From Glebionis coronaria (taxonomy: Eukaryota > Streptophyta > Magnoliopsida > Asterales > Asteraceae): DNA of 64,000 nt. How positions within the stretch are numbered: the first letter of the stretch is position 1; each line of letters opens with the position of its first letter. The notes under the pieces were generated by a model that worked only from the letters and a program-made list of their open reading frames with translations, was not told the origin of the DNA and did no database searches. The stretch lies in NCBI GenBank assembly GCA_025667525.1, contig JANFOE010000191.1:248001-312000 (forward strand), written 5' to 3'. The position numbers were made by a program, and so were the translations under genes. Shown here one piece after another: positions 39,744-51,935 of this stretch.

Positions 39744-41364
39744 GGTACTAAATATGTAAAATGAGAAAGATATAATTGTTTAAAAAATATAGAGGGACTA
39801 GTTTTCCCATATTCCGAAACATTAACAAGCCCTAACCCTAAAATCTATTTTAATTATAATAAAACATAATTAAAATACTTAGACCATAAGAATTAAGGTA
39901 TAAATTCTTAAGTTTCAAATTATTTTATAAATATAAAAATAATTTATGGAAACTTTAAAGTTAAACAAAATATTATATTGTTATTTATATTTATATTTAC
40001 TTTAGGAAATAATTGTATAAACAATTATGAATATGTATTACTCATACATATACTCATATACTTTTAGAAAATAAGATTTATATGAACGTTGGATGAATTG
40101 AATGTTAAACCTTAAGTAGAACATCTTACATTTAATTAAAATATGAAATTTAATATTAAAGTTTAAATGAATGATTATAATACATGAACTACGAACGTGA
40201 ACTAATATTAAGTAAAAAAAATTATGTTTACTTAATAATGAAACTTAATTATAAATGAGTGATTATAATACTTGAACAGAGAACGTAAATTAACATTTTA
40301 AGTAAGTCATTATATGTCCACTTAAATAAGAAACTTAATTGTAAGATGAAGTATTATTATAAATACATGTATGCTAAATGATATTAATAGTTAAACATTT
40401 TATGTTTACTTTGACATGAAACTTATATAAGTAAGTTTAATTGAATATTGGTGCTACTTAAACTACGGTTATTTAGATAAATACCGTAGCATAAATGAAC
40501 TGAATAAAATCTGTATAAGCATACATATATGTTCTTTGTACTATCTATTAAGACTGTACTATCTGATTAGGCATAACTTTGGCGTGAGCTTTAATTGGAT
40601 ATTCATATTAAACAACTATTGCCTACTCCCAGGTGAGTTTACAGCCCCATATAAACTTTTGATAAAACTTTCCCTTTTGGGAAAGAAAATATGCAAACAT
40701 ATAACGGACATAACCAGATTGTATAAGCTTGACTATGATTGATTATTATTGGAACTGTTAAATTGTTGTAAATCGCCCGAATGTTATAAATAGATCTGTT
40801 AGGGATTGACCATCCCCGCTTGGGTGAGTCATGCTCATTGTGCCTTGTCCAGGACAACAGACGTATACCATGTTGTAACTGGAATAGGTGTCTTTTTGTA
40901 CGACACTACGTCCTCATCTGTTGAGGACTACGGAGGTTAAGCTTTAGTTTCTAATAATAAACAAATGTTATCTACATTTTAGTAAGAATGCTTTGTGCAT
41001 TGTTACTTCTATGATTAATGTATATCCAAACTCATTAATTGTTAAAAATCTGAAAATTCACCAACTTTATGTTGACCCCCTTTAGTATGTTTTGCACAAG
41101 AATATGAAGTTAGTGCGTGGTGTTTGTATGGTCTCCAACATCTTAGAAATCTGCATCATAGGAGTCGTCAGGGATTCTATTTGGGAAACATAAACAATCA
41201 CCTTCTATCATGTTTTAAACAATTTTATTTTATGTGTTATCAAACATGTAAACAGATTTAAATAACTCTTTATCTTATGCTCTATGGACTATATGCTATC
41301 GATCCACCCTAGTGACATCTCCGTGGATATTTCCGCATATTTTGACCCTACCCGGGGTGTCACA
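39744..41364 (+). repeat. G3 3' LTR, second part
   Basis: AT-rich sequence resuming the LTR broken at 31176 and ending CGGGGTGTCACA at 41364. Copia pol coding sequence begins in frame within two bases of this point, which supports the boundary. No gene is present. Confidence 0.65.
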
Positions 41365-41365
41365 T

Positions 41366-43451
41366 TCATCATCATTTACACCCCCTTCTAGGACTGAATG
41401 GGATACATTTTTTCAACCGTTATTTGATTAATTCTTTACTCCTCTAAGTGTTGTTGCTCCAGAACCTGAGGAAATAGCTTCGGTAACCGAAGTTGTCGCT
41501 CCAGCAACCGAAGCACAATCAGACACATCTACACCTACAATTGGTCAAGATATACCTTTAACGAGTAATTCTCAACCAACACATGTTTCGACTACCCATG
41601 TCATACCTATTGATGAGGAAAAGGATGATGATGATCACGATTTGGAATTCGCTCAAACGCGTGAACTTCCATTCTTTGGTGTACCAATTCCCGACCATAA
41701 TCAAGTCAGGTCGTCAACCACAGAGGAAGCTCCTACTACGGTTTACTCCAATCCACAGATTCGTGAACATGACAGCAAGTGGACAAACGATGATCCTATA
41801 GATTCTATTATTGGTGACCCTAATCGACCGATATCCATATGAAGTCAGTTACAAGAAAATGCAATGTTTTGTCACTTTGATGCTTTTCTCACTGATGTTG
41901 AACCTAAGACATGGCAAGAAGCTTTTATTCAATCCTGTTGGATAGAAGCTATGCAAGAAGAACTTAATGAATTTATACGTCTTGAAGTATGGGAACTTAT
42001 CCCATGCCCGGATCAAGTGCAATTACTCACTTTGAAATGGGTTTACAAGGTGAAACTCGATGATTTAGGAGGAATATTAAAGAACAAAGCTCGACTAGTA
42101 GATCGTGGATACAAGCATTTATTGGGCATGGACTTTATGGAATCCTTTGCACTTGTTGCCCGTTTGGAAGCTATTAGAATATTCCTCGCTTATGCAACCC
42201 ATAGAATATGATCGTCTATCAAATGGATCTAAAGACGGCATTTCTTAATGGTGAAATCAAGGAAGAGGTCTATGTTCAATAGGCGGATGGTTTTGTGAAT
42301 CCTAATTATCCTAATCATGTGTACAAGCTTAATAAGGCTCTCTATGGGTTGAAGTAAGCTCCACGCGCATGGTATGATCTATTGTCACAATTCCTCATTA
42401 CGCATGGCTTCGCTAAAGGCAGGTGGATCCCACGCTCTTCATTCAGAAACGAGGTAAAGATATGATTATGGTACAAATATATGTTGATGATATTATATTT
42501 GCAGCCTCGACCCAAACCTTATCCGACGAGTTTGGGAAACTCATGTCTTCCAAGTTTAAGATGTCAATGATGGGCAAGGTATCATTCTTCTTAGGTCTTC
42601 AGATATCTCAGAGTCCTAGAGGCATCTTTATCAATCAATCCAAGTATGCCCTTGAATCGCTTAAAAAGTATAAGATGGAATCTTGCGACCCCGTGGATAC
42701 TCCAGTGGTGGAACGAACTAAGCTTGATGCAGATCCACATAGAGTTTCCGTTGATCCGACACTTTATCGTGGAATGATCGGTACTCTTCTATATATCACA
42801 GCTAGTCAACCTGATCTTCAGTTTGCTATATGTATGTGTGCTCGGTATCAAACTCGACCTACTGAGTTACACTTAGCTACTGTTAAACGAATATTTAGAT
42901 ATCTTAAAGGAACCATTAATCGGGGACTTTGGTATTCAAAGGACTCTTCGATTGCACTAATGGCATATGCAGATGCGGATCACGCGGGTTGTCAAGATAC
43001 AAGGCGTAGCACAAGTGGAACTTTGCAATTACTAGGAGATCGACTAATCAGTTGGGCATCGAAAAGGAAGAAAAGCGCTGCAATTTAAAGTACGGAAGCT
43101 ATGTCCGGTTGCTCTACTCAAATTCTTTGGATGAGATCGCAATTAACCGACTATGGTCTAGGTTTCAACAAAATTCCGATGTACTGCGATAACAAGAGTG
43201 CAATTGCCTTATGCTGCAACAATGTTCAATTCTCCCGGTCGAAGAATATTGACATTCGCTACCATTTCATCAAGGACAAAGTGGAAAAAGGAGTGATCGA
43301 GCTTTACTTTGTCCGATTTGAGTATCAATTGGCGGATATTTTCACGAAGGCTTTAGATCGCGCTCGAATGGAATTTTTGGCCGACAAGCTAGGAATGAGA
43401 ACCTTCTCCCCTGAGACTCTTAAGGAACTGGCAGATGAAGCGAAAGAATAG
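41366..43451 (+). pseudogene. copia pol: reverse transcriptase and RNase H, broken
   Basis: The reading starts SRTEWDTFFQPLFD and runs through a Ser/Thr-rich linker into the [39 protein letters not shown] (first catalytic Asp), YVDDIIFA (catalytic DD at about 42481). RNase H follows with [35 protein letters not shown] and [11 protein letters not shown]. It is inactive: stops at 41429, 41840, 42280, 42355 and 43086; frame changes before 42208 and before 42423; and a small in-frame loss after STEA near 43098. The C-terminus ([12 protein letters not shown], stop 43449) is intact. Copia RT/RNase H copies the element RNA into DNA. The sequence fits the Asteraceae copia group that also contains the Copia-B ORF domain. 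Confidence 0.92.
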
Positions 43452-46295
43452 TGATGGTAAACTATTCTTCGTATCCTTGGTGATAATCTGTATATATTGT
43501 TTATATTTTTATCCTCAAAAGCAAAATACAAAAATATAAAACCATATAAAAACCATAAAAAATTGAAAAATTTCATAAAAATCCCAAAATATTTTTACAT
43601 TATTTTTCAAAGGCATGTCTTTTGGTACGATAATTTTTACGGCCTTAGAAATGTTGATTAATATTGACACGGTGCCATAAATAGAGTTCGTACAAAAGTT
43701 GAAATATTTCATAAAACATGCCTATATGGCTTGTAGTTATTTCAGACTGCAACCCAATTTTCACATTAAAGTCAAGTATTTCTTATGAAAGCTTTGGCTC
43801 ACAACGGCAATTAATTTTCTCGGGCAAGGTTTACTTTAAAACCTTGTAAGGGATCAAGTTTACTTTATAACTTGCTCAAACACAAATCTATGTACGCTTC
43901 AGTGTATTTATTTGTTAAAACAAGAGAAGACTTGTTTTTATGAAGATATCATCTCTATAACCATAACAATCTACAATTGGTATCTACATACTCGACGATG
44001 CGACTACTCAACCGACGACTACAGCTCTTTCAGTAGAACACGAGTTAACAATTGAGGGGGAGCAATTGTCAAGCATTCAGAATCTTCGATGCCAAAAGTG
44101 CCAAGCTCACTAATTGGTGTCAAGACAACCATACCAATCGTACATGTGGTGTCAAGAGATGACTTTAGACGTGACGAGGCGACCAACATATACTGACAAG
44201 AACCATTTGATCTTATCATATGAAGTTCTCATCAATCAGGTCCAACCTTGTCCATTTTTTTCTAATATGGTGAATATGTGATCATGTTACAAATCAGTAT
44301 CATATCTCACACATTTGGTATCATGAAGATAAACCGGACTTGCATTTTTCTTCCCAAAACCTTTGTTAAAACTTCATTAAATCAATTGATATTAAAAACA
44401 TTGATTGGGTTAATATTTTTAATATGGGGGAGAAATTGTGATTTAATATGGGAAATTATCACAAATGGTTTGACTTAATGTGCTAGCTTATCCCGACATA
44501 TGCGAAATGTTTTTGAATATCGTGGCATATGTTAAGGGCGAGCAAAACGGATTTGCATATCAAAATGGATTTTCATGGTGACATATACTTACCCAAAACC
44601 CATTTATTTCACGACGATGAAGATTGTGGTGACATAAGGATGGTAGGATAGGTTAAGTCCAATGATTCTTCTTAAACCAGAGGAATCTTCCCAAGGACAT
44701 TCTATAGCTAGAAATAGTAGTCCTTAGGAAAGATGGAGAAAGATTATGAACGTAGCTGAATGCCGACCAAGTACTTATGTTAGCACTAGAACAATCATAA
44801 CAAGGTGTTAGTTATGACATATTGGTAAGCATTGAAGGGGTTGAAGAATGAAAAAGAATTGTAAAGATAAAGGGTGTAAAGAAAGAAGCCCTCCTTACAA
44901 CCTTAGGCAGAAACCGGGTCAACACATATGCTATTGAGATCATTTTAATGATGCTCGATATTGAAGATAGACATCATGGACCCAGTGATGCAATGCACAA
45001 CCCATCCCAGCTAACTCAGATATCTCTCAAAAGGTATTTGTTTTAATCACACGGAGACAACTCATTATCTATTGATTTATTCACTACGAATAAATTGGTA
45101 TTGAAAAGGTGGCACTCCTCTCCAGCCTTCGATCACTAAAATCCAAAGTGCACGATCGAGTCTAGAGCCATTTGAGATCATCAAATATCTCATTAGGACA
45201 CACTTCCATAATTCCTTGCTTTTTCACACTCTATGAAAAGTAAGAAAGATATTAAGAGTCCTACACAAAATCTTCATGATCTTTCTTGAACATCCGAGTA
45301 ATACGCAAGTAGTTACAATGAAGATGGAAATCCTTCTTGAGTGAAAATCAAAAAGCTCATGGTAGGTGACTTGTGAGATTCTTTATGAATCAAACTAGTG
45401 ATAAATGGAAAGCAACCGTTGTTTAATTCTTAATTGAATTTAAACATGTTCCAGGCCTCTACGCAATATCTAAGTGATCTTGCCAGAACACTCTGAGTGA
45501 TACCTTAGTGTTCACAGTGATGAGTGGAAATCCTTCTAGTGTTAACCTTAAACAGCACTTGGTAGGTAACCTGCAAGATTCAATATGAATCAATCTCGTA
45601 ACAACTGGAAAGCAACGATGGTGCGATTCTTTAATGAATCAAACTTGTTCCATGAATCAGAATTGACGGCTTCAATAATGCGAATAATTTATCCAAATGA
45701 TTCACTCTTTAAGTTCGCAGTCAGCTTTGGACGGTTGAGTAAAGAGAACGGGTTTACCCGCGAAATCTTGTCAAGGAGATTTTTAATTAAATCTACCTGC
45801 CGCAAGTACGATATTTTATATCGTCCAACGGTCTTCACTGACCGGAGGTAAAATGCTACCGAATTAGAATGAAATGTTCAAAGCCATTTCGTTCGTGTCT
45901 ACTTATCTTGCGGCATTTGAAGACGGTGGCGTTGTGGAATCCGAGAAGAAGTAGTCCCCGCATTCTTATACTTTATGCACTTAATACTTCATTTAATTCA
46001 TGAAAGCCTAAATGTCAAAGTCTTGCGCGGTATCGAACTCTGAAGCTTTCAAGAATTACGAAGGTATAAGTATGTGGGACATGAAGTCACGAAGAGGCGA
46101 ATATCACAAGTGATGGATGCACAAGATCAAGGCAATAGATTAATGTTGAAGATTGATATCAAAGATCACATCAGCATGTTCACTAGAAAAGAAAAAGAAA
46201 AGAAAGACGAAGACTACGAGCTCAAGACAAGCATAGTATGCTAGGTTTATTTTATTATTGTAACTTGGGTAACGCCCTTGTTTGGAGTGACCTCC
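43452..46295 (+). other. Copia-A 3' region
   Basis: No gene. Short hairpins at 43820-43970 (CAAGGTTT/AAACCTTG, CAAGTT/AACTTG, AACAAG/CTTGTT) are relics of the type of array expanded in Copia-B. From about 43785 the sequence is homologous to Copia-B 31480-34150 in inverse orientation. The 88-codon ORF at 45585-45851 has no recognisable domain. Confidence 0.65.
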
Positions 46296-46308
46296 CTTAG
46301 GGGGAGAT
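46296..46308 (+). other. Copia-A polypurine tract
   Basis: CCTTAGGGGGAGAT immediately before TGTTGTAAAT. Confidence 0.85.
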
Positions 46309-46638
46309 TGTTGTAAATATGTTTTTACGTATTTAGGAAGATTCGGTCACTCCGACAATATATTAAGTAGTAGCTCGTAGTCTAGATATCTTTTAATATA
46401 TCAAACAAGGAAAAGCCCGGTCCATGCTTGTATGGCCGGCCCAATTTTAAGCCCAAGCCCATCTTATGGGCTTGGTATATAAACCCTCTCCTTAGATGGA
46501 GAGGGTGGTGGTTTTCTCATACAATACACATAGTAAAGTGTGTTTTCTTATTTTTCTCTCTCAAGTGTGTATGTGAAATCATTTATCTTCCTATATCTTT
46601 CTCTCTCTAAAACATAAGAAAGATTTACATATCCTACA
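46309..46638 (+). repeat. Copia-A 3' LTR
   Basis: 330 bp, TGTTGTAAA...CCTACA. The first 50 bases resemble the Copia-B LTR (GTTTTTACGTATTTAG, GGTCACTCC). TATATAAA (46476-46483) sits between CCAAGCCC/GGGCTTGG upstream and CCCTCTCC/GGAGAGGG (46484-46505) downstream. The end is set where TE1 integrase coding resumes, so it is accurate to a few bases. Confidence 0.85.
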
Positions 46639-46639
46639 G

Positions 46640-47275
46640 ACTTTCTATCGCGTATCACCCACAAACCAATGGACAAACCAAGGTTAAAAATCGTGGTTAG
46701 AAAAGAATTTTGGAACGTACTGTTGGAGAGCATCGAGCTTCTTGGTCGGATAAACTTGATGATGCATTGTGGGCTTTTCGAATCGCATTTAATACACCTA
46801 TAGGTGCACACCTTATCGTCTTGTATATGGAAAAGCATGCCACCTCCCATTTGAGTTAGAACACAAGACTTCATGGGCTTTAAAATGGGATAACTTTGAT
46901 CTTAACCAAGTTGGTTCACATAGGAAAAACTAACTCAATGAGATGAATGAGCTTAGAACTGATGCCTATGAAAACTCATTGCTTTACAAGGAAAACACTA
47001 AGCAATTTCATGAAGCGAAGATTTAGAACCGTGAGTTAAAAGTTGGAGAGTCGGTTTTACTCTATAACTTACGGTTGAAACTTTTTGCGGGCAAGCTTAA
47101 GTCACGATGGACCGGTCCATTTACTATAGCTCAAGTGTTTCCATATGGTACTATTGAGTTGTCTCAACCAAATGGCCCAAATTTCAAAGTGAATGGTCAT
47201 CGTGTGAAGCATTATTTTGGGGAAGACATTTCTGTTGAAATGGTCCAAGAGACTCCCATTTTCCCTATGAGATAA
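46640..47275 (+). pseudogene. gypsy integrase C-terminal part (TE1), broken
   Basis: Reads YHPQTNGQ..., [38 protein letters not shown]-like sequence and an open C-terminus with KLKSRWTGPFTIAQVFPYG and GPNFKVNGHRVKHYFGEDI. This is the end of the integrase core plus the C-terminal DNA-binding region of Athila/Tat-type elements. Stops at 46698, 46931 and 47024, and a one-base loss near 46800, inactivate it. The upstream part is removed by the Copia-A insertion. It is related to, but clearly diverged from, the TE2 copy at 51261-51935. Confidence 0.88.
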
Positions 47276-47867
47276 TTCATTGTGGGAAGAGTCGAGCTAG
47301 AGACTCCTTAAATCAAGCTTGAATAACTAGGTTATATCATCTAGAATAGAGTGTGGTAGGTTAGGATTAAGAAAAGGGTAATATAGTCGAGATAAAGTGT
47401 AGGGGGTGCCTACCTTTTGGCTTTTTGGTGTTTGCAGGGTTGCTCTCTCATTTCATGTTTAGAGCTTATGGAGGAGGCCCTCGTATCGGGTTCACTTTGA
47501 TAGTTTGTGATTCAAAATTGACTCTTAATAATGTCTAACATGAATTCAATTTAGTAGACCTTTCCTTAGCTCGAGTTATACAAAGTACACAATGTCATAG
47601 GTTTAGGGGAGTTTACTCCAATACTCTTAAACATTGACGACATTGTGGATCTTAAGTGTAGGGGGTCTTCTATCGAAGTGACCTTACCTAGACCACTGTC
47701 TTGCCTTCATGATAATTAGGAAAATTAAATTTTCAAACATTTTTCAAATTTTTGATCTAACTTGGCCACAAAAATATGCATTCATAATTTTTGCATAAAT
47801 CATTTTTCATTTGCATAACACATTTGCATTGTATAAATTTCTTCTTTTGTCATTCAATAATAAAAAA

Positions 47868-47963
<96 letters not shown>

Positions 47964-49326
47964 AAGGATATGGTTTAACAAGTTTAGATATCCTTGACAT
48001 ATTAGGCCCGCCATGAATATTTTGACTCAACTCGAGTTTGCTTATTCAAGCTTACTTTAGCTAGTATCCTTAACCATGTAGACCTTTATTGGTTTATTAG
48101 GCTAGGCATCCACGAGTCTCATTATTTGAGATTTTAAATTATGGAGAACGAGAAATGATAGAGTTTGAAGTAAGTGTAAAGGGCTAGATAAACCTCATAT
48201 TAATTACTTGTGGCTTTTATATCCCCTTTCGTAACCTTTAATTTCTTGTCAACGCATGTATATATTGTTAATAAATAATCAAGAACAGTTTTAATCGGTT
48301 TATAGTCTCTTATGCATTTTTGACCAATCATTCGTGGTTGGTATAAGTATGCCTTAAGATTCTAACTTAGAACGTTTTATGTGTAATAGACTTATGTCAT
48401 GCTTAATACATAGCGGGTGTTTTTATTTTAATTACTTTTCTATTCTTTGTGAGGAATCAAGAAAAATAAGAGCGGCTTATAAAAAAAATGAGTGGTTAGA
48501 AAAAAAAAAGAAAACAAATAATTATACAAGAATCCCAAGAGGGGCAGTGTGGTGTTAATTATAGTAGCTATTAAATTCCCATATTACTCTCACAAGGGTT
48601 GCGGGGATTTAGTAGTTGCTCCAATCCAATATTACCTTGATGGGTTGCGGGATTGAAGATCCAAGGTCTCAAAAAGGCGGCCGATATAAATTATTGCGTG
48701 AGTTTTATTTATCTTTTCTTAGCGAGTGAGTAGCTACTTATTAATGCATGACATAAGGTTCATACAAATAAGGTGAATGTATTATTATTTTTGGTTGGAC
48801 TTATATCAATTGTGGGCGGTTTTTCAAGTAAAGGATAAGATGGTTACTTAGGATTATAATCGTGCTTCCTTATTTTCAGATTTTACACTTCTTATATATT
48901 ACGCATTAAATAATGACAAATTTGCTCTCATGCAATTTTCTCAAATAATAACCGGTCTTAGAGGCAAAATAAGTGGGGCTATAATGGTAACACGATTAAT
49001 TTTTATGAATAAGTCGATGCACTTTTACTTATGAATAACAATGATCTTGTTTTTAAGCTTGGTATGGGGAAAGTGAAACTTGAGGATGATAAGTATTCAT
49101 GGTACCAAAAGCCCTAATCAAAGTCACTGATTTCTTTACGAGTTATTTTCATCAAACCATTTCAAGAAAATACAAAAATATATAAATAGAATTGTTTTCT
49201 TTGCATTGCATTGTAAAAATCCAAATCATGCATCATATAGTGTAGCATAGTGTAAAAGCATTCGGTCTTGGCCAAGGTGGATTAATTATAGAAAAATGTA
49301 ATTTGGATCATTGAAATATTGCATTG
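47276..49326 (+). other. TE1 3' region with (TA)n at 47872-47962
   Basis: Non-coding element sequence. It holds repeated GTGTAGGGG phrases (for example near 47399 and 47657), as in TE2, and a 91-bp TA microsatellite. No env-like ORF is seen. Confidence 0.7.
49322..49326. other. target-site duplication of TE2 (left), CATTG
   Basis: CATTG before TGATAGG, repeated at 55885-55889. Confidence 0.88.
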
Positions 49327-49760
49327 TGATAGGTATGAAAACCCCATCCTTTTCTCACTTAATTACAATAATAACCAAACCAAAACGTGTATTTTATGTC
49401 GTAAATGTCGGAATTATGCGTGGTTTGTGTTTTTGTTGTGATTAGGGATCAAAATGTGAAAAGGGAAGAAAACACTGACTTTCACGGGCTTTTATCAAAG
49501 AAAAAGACAAAAGACAAAGTCGAAAGATCAAGAGTGCTAAAAGAACGGAAGTCCAAGGCCAATTCTGAAGATTTATCGAAGAAAAAGTCTAAAGACGGAA
49601 GTTTAATAAAAGCCGAAGAACTCAAGTCTAAATTAATGAAGAAGTTACAAGACGAGTTTATTAATCCCGAGACAAAGTCGAAAAAGTAGAAGAATTAAGA
49701 AGACGAAAAGACGTGAAGAAGAAGAATAAACCAACACATGCTTAGTCTTTCCTAATCACC

Positions 49761-49791
49761 TATAAATAGACTCCTAATGTGTCATTAGGAG
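49761..49791 (+). promoter_or_regulatory. TE2 LTR TATA box with adjoining inverted repeat
   Basis: TATAAATA, two bases, then a perfect 9-bp inverted repeat with a 3-base loop. Transcription would be expected to begin near its right edge, about 30 bases from the TATA. It is duplicated in the 3' LTR near 54406-54436. Confidence 0.65.
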
Positions 49792-50276
49792 TTGTTGGCT
49801 AGTTTGACAATCTAGTTCTTTCATTTTAATTACTTGCACTTTTCTTAATTGCACCTTTAATTTCTTATCTTGCACCTTAAATTTGTAAGTTTTAATTCTT
49901 GTCTTTACTTTAATTGTTGAATCTTAATTTTAATCAAGTTTTAATTAATCTCTCATTCTACCTTTCTTGTTCTTGATTTAATCTTTATGATTATGCGCTT
50001 ATTGTTATGCTTGTTTGATTATTGGTATTGTTTTTATGTTATTGATTGTGTTTGCTTATTATTTTATAGCTTATTGTGCTTTTCTTAAATTTAATTAAGT
50101 GCTTATTAGTCAATTTTTATAAAAAGTTGTTTTTAAATATTCTTATTATTTAGTGTTTTTAAAAGTTTTTAAATTTTGGCTTATTTGCTTTTTCTTAAGT
50201 TTGATTTGGTAAAATTTTTGACTAAGTGCTTATTTGTTTCTAGCTTAATTAGTTTTTAGCTTATTTGCACCTTGTT

Positions 50277-50830
50277 CTTATTCCGGATTTGTACAAAACC
50301 CTCTTATTTTGGATAAAAGCCAACAGAGTATTCCGGATAACCTAACTTTCTGGTTATTCCGGATAAGATACAAGACAACATTATTCCGAATAGTGATCAA
50401 AAGTTATTCCGGATAAGGACTTCAAAAGTTATTCCGGATAAGCCTTCAGTGCCAAACATTCCGGATAAGGGTTTAGAATTTATTCCGGATAAGGCTTGTT
50501 TGGTATTCCGGATAACAAGCTCGTGGATATTCAGGATAAGCCGCAGAACAAGTTATTCCGGATAACGTTTAGAAGATTATTCCGGATAAGGGAAGTTTCC
50601 TGATTCCAGATAAACTGCAAACATTTATTCCGGATAAGCTTCTCGATCCAGATTCCGGTTAAGCTGAAAAAGTACCATTCCGGATAAGAGGGTGGAATTA
50701 TTCAGTATAAGCACCTCGTAGAACCAGATTCCGGGTAAGCAAAAGGTTGGTGATTCCGGATAAGAGTGACAGTTTTATTCCGGATAAGCAGTAGGTTTGT
50801 TATTCAGGATAAGAGTAAGATTGGATTCCG
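50277..50830 (+). repeat. ATTCCGGATAAG cluster in TE2 5' LTR
   Basis: About 23 copies of ATTCCGGATAAG or one- to two-base variants (ATTCAGGATAAG, ATTCCGGTTAAG), spaced about 20-30 bases with unrelated spacers. The core TCCGGA is palindromic. Confidence 0.92.
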
Positions 50831-51228
50831 GTTAGTGATAGTATTTTGGATCCCGACTCAGGTTCTATTTACTTTCTTTTTATTTTCAAGCATTTATTTT
50901 CCCGCCATTTTTATTAAGTGTTATTTTAATTGCTATGTCTTAGTTTAATTTTAAAGTTTACATTTTTATTACATTGTCAATTTACTTTTCGTCACGCTTT
51001 AATTTTAAGTCATTTACTTTTAAAAGTTTTAATATTGCACCATTTAAGTTTTAATTAGTTTTAGCTTTATTTACCCGTCATTTACTTTTAAGTTTTGCAC
51101 TTTTAATTTTGCTACAACGACAAATCGTTGTTTCACCAAAAGATGACTGAGTCGCACATTTTTCCCTTTCTCAATTTGAAAAGATCGGACGATAAAATTT
51201 TCATACGAGGTAAAAGCCTTGTATTAAA

Positions 51229-51246
51229 TGGCGCCGCTGTCGGGGA
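51229..51246 (+). other. TE2 primer-binding site (tRNA-Asp type)
   Basis: TGGCGCCGCTGTCGGGGA, close to TGGCGCCGTTGCCGGGGA, which Athila-type elements use to pair with the 3' end of tRNA-Asp. It lies two bases after the LTR. Confidence 0.88.
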
Positions 51247-51260
51247 TTAAAAGCCTTGTA

Positions 51261-51935
51261 TTCGCAAGAGTCATGGCTAAGTATGGTGTCAATCACCGTC
51301 TTTCCACCGCTTATCATCCCCAAACCAATGGTCAAGCCGAGATTTCTAACCGTGGATTGAAGTGAAACCTAGAACGTACTGTGGGAGAGCATCGTGAAGC
51401 GTGGGCCGATAAGTCAGAGGATGCTTTGTGGGCTTTCCGTACCGCCTATAAGACGCCGATCGGTTGTACACCTTATCGTCTTGTGTACGGGAAAGCATGC
51501 CACCTCCCTATTGAGCTGGAACATAAGGCATACTGGGCCTTGAAGTGGGCTAACTTCGACATCAACAAAGCCGGTGATCTTCGGAAGATTCAACTCAACG
51601 AGCTTAATGAACTGAGGAATGAAGCTTACGAGAACTCACTGATCTACAAGGAGAAGACCAAGATCATCCATGATGCAAGGATTAAGAACCGAGAGTTCCA
51701 CGTTGGTGATCAAGTCTTACTTTTTAACTCTCGGTTGAAGATCTTCTCGAGCAAGTTGAAGAGCCGTTGGTCTGGTCAATTCACCATCTCCAAAGTCTTT
51801 CCCTATGGCACCATTGAGCTTTCTCAGCCAAATGGGCCAAATTTTAAGGTGAATGGCCAGCGCGTAAAGTTGTACTTTGGTGAGGACATCTCTCATGAGA
51901 TGATTCCATCCCTCACCACATTTCCCATGAACTAG
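51261..51935 (+). pseudogene. gypsy integrase C-terminal part (TE2)
   Basis: Open from FARVMAKYGVNHRLSTAYHP through a single stop at 51363 to the normal C-terminus at 51935. Includes [58 protein letters not shown] and the C-terminal region VGDQVLLFNSRLKIFSSKLK plus KVFPYGTIELSQPNG. The HHCC zinc finger and most of the catalytic core are deleted; the breakpoint is immediately after the primer site. It is better preserved than the TE1 copy, and its more GC-rich codons suggest later loss of function. Confidence 0.9.

Larger units (their letters stand above)
41365..46638 (+). mobile_element. Copia-A: 3' half of a plus-strand copia element
   Basis: Its pol is cut at 41364/41365 by G3; the upstream half would lie left of the window. 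It comprises pol pseudogene, 3' region, polypurine tract and a 330-bp 3' LTR. Its right end (46638) falls inside the integrase of TE1, so Copia-A inserted into that gypsy element. Confidence 0.8.
49327..51226 (+). repeat. TE2 5' LTR
   Basis: Starts TGATAGG, ends GTATTA next to the primer site. TATAAATA at 49761-49768 is followed by CTCCTAATG-tgt-CATTAGGAG (49771-49791). A motif cluster occupies 50277-50830. A Lys-rich ORF (49405-49689) recurs in the 3' LTR but is not convincing. Confidence 0.92.

Noticed and set aside
45585..45851. 88-codon ORF in the Copia-A 3' region
   Set aside because: Homologous Copia-B sequence does not keep it open; no domain.
49405..49689. Lys-rich 94-codon ORF in the TE2 5' LTR, repeated as 80 codons at 54101-54343
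   Set aside because: Its conservation is explained by the two LTRs being recent copies of one sequence; the start differs between them and the TE1 LTR equivalent is broken.
50277..50830. CRISPR-like spacing of ATTCCGGATAAG
   Set aside because: Plant LTR context, very short imperfect repeats, irregular spacers, and duplication with the other LTR.
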